Below, piece after piece: positions 24,016 to 31,465 of a stretch of 34,022 nucleotides of DNA. Each line of letters begins with the position of its first letter. Within the stretch, counting starts at the first letter, position 1. Location of the stretch: NCBI GenBank assembly GCA_913057875.1, contig CAJXPI010000006.1, positions 1-34,022 on the forward strand, in the 5' to 3' direction. The position numbers and the translations under genes were made by a program. The DNA comes from an uncultured Flavobacteriales bacterium (GTDB taxonomy: Bacteria; Bacteroidota; Bacteroidia; Flavobacteriales_G; Salibacteraceae). The notes under the pieces are model-generated. The model was not told where the DNA came from. It ran no database searches and saw nothing but the letters and a program-made list of their open reading frames with translations.

Positions 24016-24045
24016 AAAAAAGGACGCTCCCCTAAAGAAACGCCC
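24016..24045 (-). terminator. Strand-specific hairpin between two operon genes
   Basis: Read as minus-strand RNA, GGGCGUUUCU and GGGAGCGUCC pair in a ten-base-pair stem with a UUAG loop, using four G-U pairs, followed by six U. On the plus strand those four pairs would be A-C mismatches, so the structure only works for transcription in the direction of the operon. It lies between the beta-helix gene stop and the start of the propeller lipoprotein gene, which has no promoter-sized space of its own. Confidence 0.7.
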
Positions 24046-24068
24046 AATTCTCGAAATAAAAAGATTAA

Positions 24069-25346
24069 TTAGTTAGATCCAAAAGCTCCAAAGTGAGCAC
24101 TTGGGCTAGGGTTTGTATAAGTTACACCACCAATTACTAAAGCTCCGTTTTTAGGAGAGAAATTAGTTTTAGCACCAGTTAATGCAAGTGATCCTCCAGC
24201 CAAATGGAAATCGTAATCTGCGTAGTCTAAGTTTTCTAATTTTCCTGTAGCTACGTTATAGTCTACAAATTTTGGGTCATTTTCGTTGATTGCACCGTAA
24301 ATGTCATTCGGTGAATCTGCAGAAGTGAAAATACCGTGAGTTGGGTAAAACTCGTCAATCATGATTTGCTCATTTCCGAAGTAGAATGCATAATCAACAG
24401 AAGTATTTGGTAAATCAGCTTCATCATCACCTCCAACAACTCTTACACCGTATTTACAGTTTACAATTAATTGGTTGTAGCTTTGTCCACGTGCTCCTTT
24501 CTCAATGTTTACAGATGCTCCACGACCTTCTTTGTTTCTTCTCCACCCACAGTTTACAAATGTGTTGTTGTAAGAAGTACAGTTAGTTTGTGGCGAACGC
24601 TCACCAGAGTTTGACCATTTTGTACCGTTCGTAGCACAGTTGTAAAATAGGTTGTAAGCCATATCTCCTTCAACACCCGACTTGATGTTTAAAGCTTCAC
24701 CACCTGTTTCACCTACGTAAGCAAAAGTGTTTCCAACTACAGAAAGTTGACCACCTAATGAACGGAAAGCATCGTCAGTAGTGTTTTGAATGATAGAGTT
24801 GTGAATAGCTACTTTTCCAATTAAGTTACCGTAAATGATAGCATATCTTGGGTCACCCTCATCTTCACCTTGCTCTACAAAAATAGAGTTAGGACCTGCT
24901 GGAGCTCCTGCGTATTCAATTTTTGCATAGTTAATAGCTAATTCACCACAAGTAGCGGCACATTGAATACCACCCCATAATCCCATAAATCTGTTGGCTT
25001 CGGTTTGGTTAGCTTCTTCTACGCTAAAAGTTACCATGTTTCCTTCTTGTCCAAGAATGTATAGGTTACCACGTACTTGAAATTCTGGAGCTTCTGCTGT
25101 ACCTAAATTGTCACCCGCAAAAATTACTTGCGCACCTGCTTCAATGGTTAAAGATTCTCCTTCTGGAATTACTACATCTTCCGTAATGGTAACAATGCTG
25201 TTTCCTTCCCATTTTCCGCTTACTGGTCCTGCTGCGGTTAATTCTAAGAACTGTGGTCCTGCTTCTTCTTCGTCTTTTGTACAAGAAGTAAATGTAGTGG
25301 CCATTAATGCTAAACTAAGGCCTAATAGAGTAATTTTTTTGTTCAT
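24069..25346 (-). CDS. Right-handed beta-helix lipoprotein paired with the TonB receptor
   Basis: 425 residues. Signal MNKKITLLGLSLALMATTFT, then SC (Cys22), followed by TKDEEE, a close match to Bacteroidota lipoprotein export signals, so surface exposure is likely. After residue 45 come regularly spaced turns of a parallel beta-helix: VVIPEGESLTIEAGAQVIFA, FQVRGNLYILGQEGN, IQNTTDDAFRSLGG, LFYNCATNG and YNNTFVNCG. Such proteins often bind or cut polysaccharides, but no lyase motif was recognised. It starts 24 bases after the TonB receptor, the position where a SusD-type partner would be found in other systems, although it is unrelated to SusD by visible features. A substrate-capture partner for the receptor is my inference. 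Confidence 0.82.
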   Translation of the reverse strand: MNKKITLLGLSLALMATTFTSCTKDEEEAGPQFLELTAAGPVSGKWEGNSIVTITEDVVIPEGESLTIEAGAQVIFAGDNLGTAEAPEFQVRGNLYILGQEGNMVTFSVEEANQTEANRFMGLWGGIQCAATCGELAINYAKIEYAGAPAGPNSIFVEQGEDEGDPRYAIIYGNLIGKVAIHNSIIQNTTDDAFRSLGGQLSVVGNTFAYVGETGGEALNIKSGVEGDMAYNLFYNCATNGTKWSNSGERSPQTNCTSYNNTFVNCGWRRNKEGRGASVNIEKGARGQSYNQLIVNCKYGVRVVGGDDEADLPNTSVDYAFYFGNEQIMIDEFYPTHGIFTSADSPNDIYGAINENDPKFVDYNVATGKLENLDYADYDFHLAGGSLALTGAKTNFSPKNGALVIGGVTYTNPSPSAHFGAFGSN

Positions 25347-25370
25347 TTTTGTTTATTTTAAAGTATGTAT

Positions 25371-28187
25371 TTACATGTTAAAGCGGACTCCAATTCTAAA
25401 GGAAGAGCCTACGTGTTGTTCTCCGGTGATTACATTATCTCCTGGGTTTCCTTGGTAAGGAAACTTGGAGTTTTCAGTATTTACCGGTTGTTTAATGAAG
25501 GTTTGGTATTTGGCATTTAACAGGTTTCTCATTTTCAAATACACCTGCCATTTTTTGTTTAGATTTTTTTCTGCTGAGAAATCCAGTTGGTAAAAAGGCT
25601 TCTCCCACTCATCGTTATTGTAAAAATTTGAAACCGTTCTAATTCGTTCGCCAGTATAATTGAAAGCCAGTTGTGCATTGAAACCATTCTTAATGCCTTT
25701 GTACAATAAAGAGAAGTTTCCAATATGTGATGCTTGTCCTTGTAATGGGCGCGATTGGTCAATGTTTACCGTCACAATGTTTGAACTATTGTCTTCTGGG
25801 TCTTCTCGCTTACGTAACGATTTCTGGGTAGTTATTTCAGAATGTGTGTAGGAGTAATTTATTTTAACTCCAAAACTTCTGATGTATTTAATGAAGTTCA
25901 ATTCAGCCCCATAGTTAATGGCCGTTCCAAAATTTTGAGGTCGTCTTACAATATCGTTGACTCCAAAATCATTACCATCAGTCAATACGTATTCAATAGG
26001 GTCATTGATTTGTTTGTAGAACGCTCCAATTAAAAATTGGTCGGTACCCTTGGAAAAGATTTCGTATCTTAAATCTACATTATGGGTTCTAATTTTTTGA
26101 AGTTCAGGATTCCCCATTTCCACGTAATCTTCTTGACGGTAGATGTAGGGAACTATTTCAAAATAACTAGGTCTAATGATAGAGTAGAAGTAGCTTAAAC
26201 GAATATTGCTTTTATTGTTCAAAGCGTATTTTATTGCCATGCTAGGTAGCACATCGCTATAGGTTTGTTTGTTCTCTGGTTCTTGGCCAGCTCTTGGAGC
26301 TAGGAGCGTATATCCTTGATCGGTGTACTCAATACGGGCGCCCGCAATAACGTTTAAGACCTTGCTAAAATCGGCATCAACCATTCCGTAAACTGCGGCT
26401 ACATTTTGATGAGAATCTTGGTTTAATTCGTTTCGGGTAGAACCTTGAGGGTTTCGAATTCTAAAATTGATATCTCCATATTTTTCCCAAGTACCATATT
26501 TGGTAATATTAGAATCATCCGGTTTCCAATCGTAACCATAAGCTTGTATTCCAGGGTCTGGATTGAAATTGTAAGTTACTATAAAGCTGTTTCTGCTTTT
26601 GAGTCGGTATAAACCACCCATTTTGAAAACGTAGGTGTTCTTTTCGTTGTCTTTGGTGTAGGCTAAGTTTAGAATTCCAGTAATGTCTTTATCGGTGTTG
26701 TATTCCCATGCGCGACTGTTATCTCCGTCTTCTGCCACCAAAATGCTCTTTTGATCTTGAATTAAAGAGTAATTACTTACCGTCACAAAATCCGCATGAT
26801 CAGGTCTCTCTCTGCGGGCCTTTGAATAGGCGGCCTTCCAATCTAATGTCCATTTATCACTCAGTTTATGTTCTGCTTCTAGTGTATAGTTATTGATGCG
26901 TTGGTGGGTTTTACGAAATCGTTGACTGTGCACCTCTACCTGATTATCGCCAGGGTTAACACCCCATAATCTTGTTTTTGTTTCGTTACGTAATTGGTTA
27001 TTGTTTAGATCTAGGAAAATACTTGATAGCCTGATTTTGTGATTTTTGGATAGTTGATAATCCACTGCTACATTTAATCCAAACTGAGTAATGTCATTGA
27101 AATAAAAACGTTCACTCATGTTAGTTAATACCGGTAGGCTTGTTCCATCTCTAGTAGTGCTAGGTTCAAATCGCACGGCATCAGTACCCGTATGCATTTT
27201 ATTGGCGGTACCAGAAATCAAAACACCCAATTTATCTTTAAAAAAGCGTTGCCCATACCCTAATGATACATAGTAATCAGGTGCAAAGTCTTTTGAATTG
27301 GATTCCATGTTTTTTGTGGTGAAATCATCCATGGTGGCTTTGTAGGTCGGTCCATTTTTCTCAAACGGACTCACCGGGTTTATTTCTTGCGCGTCAAAGT
27401 TTTGGAAGGACTGATTGAAAAGGATGTTGTGATATCCTACAAATCCATTGGCCAATATCAGCTTCTTGTTAGGAGCGTTTCGCATCACCATATTCACAGC
27501 GCCACCCACAGCATCGCCTTCCATATTAGGGGTAAGTGATTTAACCACTTCTACACGTTCTAGTAAATCAGAAGGAAAAAGGTCTAAGGAAACGTAACGA
27601 TTTTTGTTATCAGAGCTCGGAATTTTGATTCCATTTACCAAGGTGTAATTATAGCGCTTGGGCATTCCTCTAATAATGGCAAAACTTTCTCCTGTTCCGC
27701 TTGGGTTACTTTCCATGGTAACCCCCGAAATACGTTGAACCACCTCAGCTACCGAGTTATCCGGTGAAAGAGCAATTGCCTCAGCAGAAGTTACATTCAT
27801 GACCATGGCGGAGCTTTTTTCTTTTATTCTCGAACCGGAAATAGTAGATCCATCCACATCTTGCACAAATTCAAATTCTGTTAGTTGGGTAACATTTAAT
27901 TTTAATTGAATGTTTTGGATAACTATTGGTTCATTTTGAACACTAATTGTTTTTTCAAATGAAGTGAATCCAACAAACGAAATTTTCAGAATATGATATC
28001 CAGTAGGTACTCCGTTTATTATAAAAGAACCATCCATACCCGTGGTGGTAAAAAGGTTGGTTTCTGTTAACTGAACGGTAGCACCAATTAGAGGTAATTC
28101 TTCATCATCCAGTACCACACCTTTAAGGGTAGATCCATATAAATGTGCGGTAAAAAAAGTAAAAGCAAAAAGTAAAGCGTGTTTCAT
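25371..28187 (-). CDS. TonB-dependent outer-membrane receptor
   Basis: 938 residues from the ATG at 28187 (signal MKHALLFAFTFFTAHLYG). The track start at 28205 is a GTG overlapping the promoter. After the signal comes a carboxypeptidase-D-type regulatory domain (about 20-105, LKGVVLDDEELPLIGATVQL), a plug domain (about 125-235, with the QRISGVTMES and GGAVNMVMRNAP segments) and a 22-strand-type barrel ending VGSSFRIGVRFNM. It imports a bulky ligand using TonB and proton motive force. The beta-helix lipoprotein gene follows after 24 bases, and a phytase gene converges from the other side. Known in the family: beta-propeller phytases are often found beside such receptors. Uptake of phytate, a lower inositol phosphate or a related organic phosphate is the likely role. 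Confidence 0.95.
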   Translation of the reverse strand: MKHALLFAFTFFTAHLYGSTLKGVVLDDEELPLIGATVQLTETNLFTTTGMDGSFIINGVPTGYHILKISFVGFTSFEKTISVQNEPIVIQNIQLKLNVTQLTEFEFVQDVDGSTISGSRIKEKSSAMVMNVTSAEAIALSPDNSVAEVVQRISGVTMESNPSGTGESFAIIRGMPKRYNYTLVNGIKIPSSDNKNRYVSLDLFPSDLLERVEVVKSLTPNMEGDAVGGAVNMVMRNAPNKKLILANGFVGYHNILFNQSFQNFDAQEINPVSPFEKNGPTYKATMDDFTTKNMESNSKDFAPDYYVSLGYGQRFFKDKLGVLISGTANKMHTGTDAVRFEPSTTRDGTSLPVLTNMSERFYFNDITQFGLNVAVDYQLSKNHKIRLSSIFLDLNNNQLRNETKTRLWGVNPGDNQVEVHSQRFRKTHQRINNYTLEAEHKLSDKWTLDWKAAYSKARRERPDHADFVTVSNYSLIQDQKSILVAEDGDNSRAWEYNTDKDITGILNLAYTKDNEKNTYVFKMGGLYRLKSRNSFIVTYNFNPDPGIQAYGYDWKPDDSNITKYGTWEKYGDINFRIRNPQGSTRNELNQDSHQNVAAVYGMVDADFSKVLNVIAGARIEYTDQGYTLLAPRAGQEPENKQTYSDVLPSMAIKYALNNKSNIRLSYFYSIIRPSYFEIVPYIYRQEDYVEMGNPELQKIRTHNVDLRYEIFSKGTDQFLIGAFYKQINDPIEYVLTDGNDFGVNDIVRRPQNFGTAINYGAELNFIKYIRSFGVKINYSYTHSEITTQKSLRKREDPEDNSSNIVTVNIDQSRPLQGQASHIGNFSLLYKGIKNGFNAQLAFNYTGERIRTVSNFYNNDEWEKPFYQLDFSAEKNLNKKWQVYLKMRNLLNAKYQTFIKQPVNTENSKFPYQGNPGDNVITGEQHVGSSFRIGVRFNM

Positions 28188-28204
28188 TCGTTTGTTTCTG
28201 TGCA

Positions 28205-28272
28205 CAAATGAAAAGGGGAGGTGTTAAGTGAAGGTTGACTCTATAAAACCATTAAGTTATGCTCAGGTTAAA
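28205..28272 (-). promoter_or_regulatory. Candidate Pho-box array and promoter of the TonB receptor operon
   Basis: Read on the minus strand: TTTAACCT (28272-28265), CATAACTT (28261-28254), a degenerate slot, GTCAACCT (28239-28232) and CTTAACAC (28228-28221), all in an exact 11-base phase. Ten bases after the last core hexamer comes TTCATTTG (28212-28205, one mismatch from TAnnTTTG). Direct repeats at 11-base period, 10 bases ahead of the -10-type box, are the layout of PhoB-family binding sites. Phosphate-starvation control is the inference. Confidence 0.5.
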
Positions 28273-28362
28273 TACTACTCCTATTTTATTATGGCTATGT
28301 TAGCATATGAGTCAATTAAGGTTAATACGAAATAAATTGATGATAATAATTGAATTAAAGTG

Positions 28363-28385
28363 TTGATTAACTGAATCTTAATCAA
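28363..28385. promoter_or_regulatory. 23-base palindrome upstream of the SulP gene
   Basis: TTGATTAA and TTAATCAA form a perfect eight-base inverted repeat around a 7-base centre. It lies 36 bases before the SulP -7 box and about 90 bases from the TonB receptor array in the shared divergent region. It has no T-run and could be an operator for a dimeric regulator. FNR sites have a 4-base centre, so this is not one. Confidence 0.4.
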
Positions 28386-28421
28386 TTTAATTAAAATGGT
28401 GCTTCTAGTAATTTAAAAAAT

Positions 28422-28429
28422 TACTTTTG
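28422..28429 (+). promoter_or_regulatory. -7 box for the SulP gene
   Basis: TACTTTTG followed by CA is an exact TAnnTTTG match, 31 bases before the ATG at 28461. Confidence 0.65.
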
Positions 28430-28460
28430 CAGCCTTTTTTGAAATAAGAAACCAATTGAT

Positions 28461-30095
28461 ATGAATCGAATAGCACATGCGGCCCAGTCGTTTACGAAAA
28501 CGTTTACCCAAGATCCAAAGAGTGATATTTTATCTGGATTAACCGTTGCCTTGGCATTGGTGCCAGAAGCGGTAGCATTTGCTTTTGTGGCCGGAATTGA
28601 TCCCTTAGTAGGGCTATACGGGGCTTTTATGATGGGATTAGTAACGTCTCTATTTGGCGGTCGTCCTGGAATGATTTCCGGAGCTACTGGAGCAATGGCT
28701 GTGGTAATGGTTCATATGATTCAACAAGGAAACCAAGTGGGAATGGAACTAGCCAACCCGGTTGAGAATCTAGGTTTGCAATGGTTGTTCATTACCCTTT
28801 TATTGGTGGGTGTAATTCAAATACTAGCAGGAGTTCTTAAACTCGGAAAGTTTGTTCGTTTAATTCCACATCCCGTAATGATGGGATTTGTGAATGGCTT
28901 AGCTATCGTGATTTTCCTTTCTCAATTAAGCTTGTTTAAGGAAACTGTGGACGGGGAGACCAATTGGTTACAAGGTTCTCAAATGTATATCATGTTAGCT
29001 TTAGTGGGGTTAACCATGTTGATTATGTGGGGTTTGCCCAAGTTGACGACTAAGGTGCCTGCTGCATTAGCAGCCATTGTGGTAGTTGCCGCCATTACCA
29101 TTTTTGGAGGGGTTGACGTAAGTACAGTAGGTTCATTTATTCGTGATGGAGGAGGAGAAGGCTTAGAAGCAGGATTACCTACCTTTCAATTTCAAATTTT
29201 TGGATTGTTTGACAGTATGAACGGTCATTGGGATTTGATCATCACCACCGCGTTTTTATTGGCAGCGGTTGGATTAATTGAATCGTTAATGACTTTGAAT
29301 TTAGTAGATGAATTAACCGAAACACGTGGGTCAGGAAACAGAGAATGTGTAGCGCAAGGTGGAGCAAATATCTTAAACGGGTTGTTTGGAGGTATGGGAG
29401 GCTGTGCCATGATTGGTCAATCTATTATTAACGTAAATTCAGGAGGAAGAGGTAGACTTTCAGGTGTCTTCGCGGCTTTAGCGTTACTAGCGTTTATTCT
29501 ATTTGGAGCTCCATTAATTGAACAAATTCCAATTGCGGCTTTAGTTGGCGTTATGTTTATGGTGGTTATTGGAACATTTGCATGGTCAAGTTTCCGTATT
29601 ATTCGTAAAATTCCAGTAGCTGATGCGGTTGTACTTATTGCAGTATCTGCCATCACAGTTTGGCAAGATTTAGCTATTGCCGTAATTTCCGGTGTTATTA
29701 TTTCAGCCGTAGTATTTGCGTGGCAAAATGCTACCATGATTAGAGCGCGTAAGAAAATTAAAGAAGACGGGACTAAGGTGTACGAAATTTGGGGCCCTTT
29801 GTTCTTTGGTTCTATTCAAAACTTTAATGAAAAATTTAATGTGAAAACGGATCCTAAAAATGTAGAAATTGATTTTATGGAGTCTAAGGTAACCGATCAT
29901 TCAGGTATGGAAGCCGTTAATAGCATTGCTGAAAAATTCTTGAATTTAGGAATCAATTTGAAATTAACGCATTTGAGTCCAGAATGTAAGATGCTACTTT
30001 TAAAAGCACATCCTAATTTGGAACCTATTATTGAAACCTCAGTAGAAGATCCACGTTACTATGTAGTAACCGATATGATGGACGAGGAGGTTTAA
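28461..30095 (+). CDS. SulP-family anion transporter with STAS domain
   Basis: 544 residues. The membrane part (about 15-425) has the SulP signature: DILSGLTVALALVPEAVAFA, GLYGAFMMGLVTSLFGG, SGATGAMAVV, and LIPHPVMMGFVNGLAIVIFL. The C-terminal STAS domain (about 440-540) carries the nucleotide-binding-type loop around DFMESKVTDHSGMEAV. SulP members carry sulfate, bicarbonate or other anions; sodium-dependent bicarbonate uptake (BicA type) and sulfate uptake are both possible, and sequence does not settle it. No carbonic anhydrase or sulfate-assimilation gene is next to it. It has its own promoter and a weak hairpin after it. Confidence 0.93.
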   Translation: MNRIAHAAQSFTKTFTQDPKSDILSGLTVALALVPEAVAFAFVAGIDPLVGLYGAFMMGLVTSLFGGRPGMISGATGAMAVVMVHMIQQGNQVGMELANPVENLGLQWLFITLLLVGVIQILAGVLKLGKFVRLIPHPVMMGFVNGLAIVIFLSQLSLFKETVDGETNWLQGSQMYIMLALVGLTMLIMWGLPKLTTKVPAALAAIVVVAAITIFGGVDVSTVGSFIRDGGGEGLEAGLPTFQFQIFGLFDSMNGHWDLIITTAFLLAAVGLIESLMTLNLVDELTETRGSGNRECVAQGGANILNGLFGGMGGCAMIGQSIINVNSGGRGRLSGVFAALALLAFILFGAPLIEQIPIAALVGVMFMVVIGTFAWSSFRIIRKIPVADAVVLIAVSAITVWQDLAIAVISGVIISAVVFAWQNATMIRARKKIKEDGTKVYEIWGPLFFGSIQNFNEKFNVKTDPKNVEIDFMESKVTDHSGMEAVNSIAEKFLNLGINLKLTHLSPECKMLLLKAHPNLEPIIETSVEDPRYYVVTDMMDEEV

Positions 30096-30110
30096 TATCA
30101 ATCAAAATAA

Positions 30111-30142
30111 TTAAAAACCTTTATAATAGAAGGCCTTTTTTT
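30111..30142 (+). terminator. Weak terminator after the SulP gene
   Basis: CCTTT-ATAATA-GAAGG forms a five-base-pair stem (one wobble) followed by CC and seven T. The stem is short, so termination may be partial, with read-through into the MarC-family gene. Confidence 0.45.
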
Positions 30143-30210
30143 GCTTACTATTTTTGATTTTTTTTAGTTTAGCTTTAAGCATCTCAAAACAATTTGAAAA
30201 TTAGAATCAT

Positions 30211-30858
30211 ATGGTAGAAATTGAAGGTTTATATGCGTATGCCATTTTGGTGTTTACTTCTTTCTTTACACTCATTAACCCTTTGGGTACCATGCCCGTT
30301 TTCTTGGGTATGACAACAGCTCTAACGGGTAAGCAGCGAAGTCAAGTAGCTAGAAAAGCAGTGATCATTGCGTTTTTCACCTTGTTGATGTTTGCCTTTT
30401 CTGGGCAATTAATGTTTTCTTTTTTTGGAATTTCTGTAAATAGTTTTCGAGTAGTAGGGGGCATTATTTTCTTCATTATGGGACAGGATATGTTACATGC
30501 GCGATTGGGAAAAATGAAGTTTAATGATGAATCTGAGGTTGACTCATACGCGAGCGATATTTCCATTACACCATTGGCTATTCCTATGATTGCAGGACCG
30601 GGTACCATTACCAATTCTATTGTATTAATGGATGATGCAAACAGTTTAGAAAAGAAGCTAACCTTGATTGTGGTTATGGCCGTAGTATTGACCTTAAGTT
30701 ATTTGATTTTTGTAAGTGCTACGCGTATTTCTAATTTCCTTGGACCGACAGGAAATAGGGTATTGATGAAATTAATGGGATTAATTGTTATGGTCATTGC
30801 TGTAGAGTTCTTTTTCAGTGGATTAACACCTATTCTTCAGGGTGTATTTAAGTTATAA
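30211..30858 (+). CDS. MarC-family integral membrane protein
   Basis: 215 residues with six predicted membrane segments. Family signatures are FFTLINPLGTMPVF near the N terminus and ITPLAIPMIAGPGTITNSI in the middle. MarC was once thought to give multiple antibiotic resistance in E. coli but that role was later withdrawn; the substrate is unknown. ATG start at 30211, 115 bases after the SulP gene. No strong promoter box was found, so it may be read from upstream. Confidence 0.9.
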   Translation: MVEIEGLYAYAILVFTSFFTLINPLGTMPVFLGMTTALTGKQRSQVARKAVIIAFFTLLMFAFSGQLMFSFFGISVNSFRVVGGIIFFIMGQDMLHARLGKMKFNDESEVDSYASDISITPLAIPMIAGPGTITNSIVLMDDANSLEKKLTLIVVMAVVLTLSYLIFVSATRISNFLGPTGNRVLMKLMGLIVMVIAVEFFFSGLTPILQGVFKL

Positions 30859-31050
30859 CAAATTTTAATACTTTTATTCAGAGTATTTCTTTTAACACTT
30901 GCCAGTTAAATTTCCCTGATTTATATTGTCATCGAAATTTCACATCAATCGCACTAATTAAACCGTTTGTTTAACAGGTTGTTAAAGCATTTGGTTCTCT
31001 GTGAAAATTCAAATTGTATAAGTAATAAAAGACGAAATAAATTCATAATT
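30859..31050. other. 192-base AT-rich gap before the small basic protein
   Basis: Between marC-like stop and the ATG at 31051. The ORF track extends the next gene into this region with a TTG start (30967), which I reject: the ATG begins the conserved part. No exact TAnnTTTG box and no strong hairpin were found. Confidence 0.5.
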
Positions 31051-31341
31051 ATGGGTAGACCTCCAACAAAACCGAAGAAACTTAGAGACGGATATTACAT
31101 TGAAGTAAGAAACCGAGGAGCTAATTCGGGAATTAAACTAGTTAGAGATACCGAAGAGCAAATGAATCATGCTATTGCAGAGTATAGCCGGTCAAAAGAT
31201 GTGGTAATTCTTGGACAAAGTATCAATGGTAAATTTGTAAAGGATATTAAAACCAAAAAGCCAAAAGCTGCGAAAGCAAAGCCAAAGGTAAAAAAAGCGG
31301 ATCCTGATTTGGATGCTGATGTAGCTCCACCAATGGATTAA
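31051..31341 (+). CDS. Small conserved-looking protein with lysine-rich tail
   Basis: 96 residues from the ATG at 31051 (MGRPPTKPKKLRDGYYIEVR). A compact folded-looking part (about 10-70) is followed by a lysine/alanine/proline tail (PKAAKAKPKVKKADPD) ending acidic. The GRPPTKPKK opening resembles AT-hook-like minor-groove binding motifs (GRP core), and the tail resembles histone-H1-like proteins, so DNA binding is possible, but this is only composition. No domain family was recognised. The 28-residue longer version in the ORF track starts with TTG and adds nothing conserved-looking. Followed by a clear terminator. Confidence 0.72.
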   Translation: MGRPPTKPKKLRDGYYIEVRNRGANSGIKLVRDTEEQMNHAIAEYSRSKDVVILGQSINGKFVKDIKTKKPKAAKAKPKVKKADPDLDADVAPPMD

Positions 31342-31365
31342 GTTTATTCGGATTTCAAAAAGAAT

Positions 31366-31400
31366 TAAAAACCTCGTATGTTTCATTCGAGGTTTTTTTT
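31366..31400 (+). terminator. Rho-independent terminator after the small basic protein gene
   Basis: AAACCTCG and CGAGGTTT form an eight-base-pair stem around an 11-base loop, followed by a run of T. It ends just before the cytochrome promoter region, so the cytochrome gene begins a new unit. Confidence 0.85.
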
Positions 31401-31411
31401 GTGCCCGTAAC

Positions 31412-31444
31412 TTGGCTATAAACTCCTTCAACGTATTATTTTCG
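31412..31444 (+). promoter_or_regulatory. Candidate promoter of the cytochrome gene
   Basis: TTG (31412-31414) and TATTTTCG (31437-31444, one mismatch from TAnnTTTG) are 22 bases apart, at the long end of normal spacing. The ATG at 31466 lies 21 bases downstream. The ORF-track TTG start is the -33 element. Confidence 0.4.
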
Positions 31445-31465
31445 TCACCTATCAATAAGCCATAT

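Noticed and set aside
24069-25346. T9SS sorting domain on the beta-helix lipoprotein.
   Set aside because: The C terminus (SAHFGAFGSN) lacks the YPNP and VKKLVI-type features of sorting domains; it has a lipoprotein signal.
28363-28385. FNR-type site because of TTGAT and ATCAA half-sites.
   Set aside because: FNR sites have 4 bases between half-sites; here there are 13.
19954-30095. A joint sulfur-uptake system of the YeeE/YedE pair and the SulP transporter.
   Set aside because: They lie 7 kb apart, on opposite strands, with ndk and the phytase locus between, and share no visible regulatory motif.
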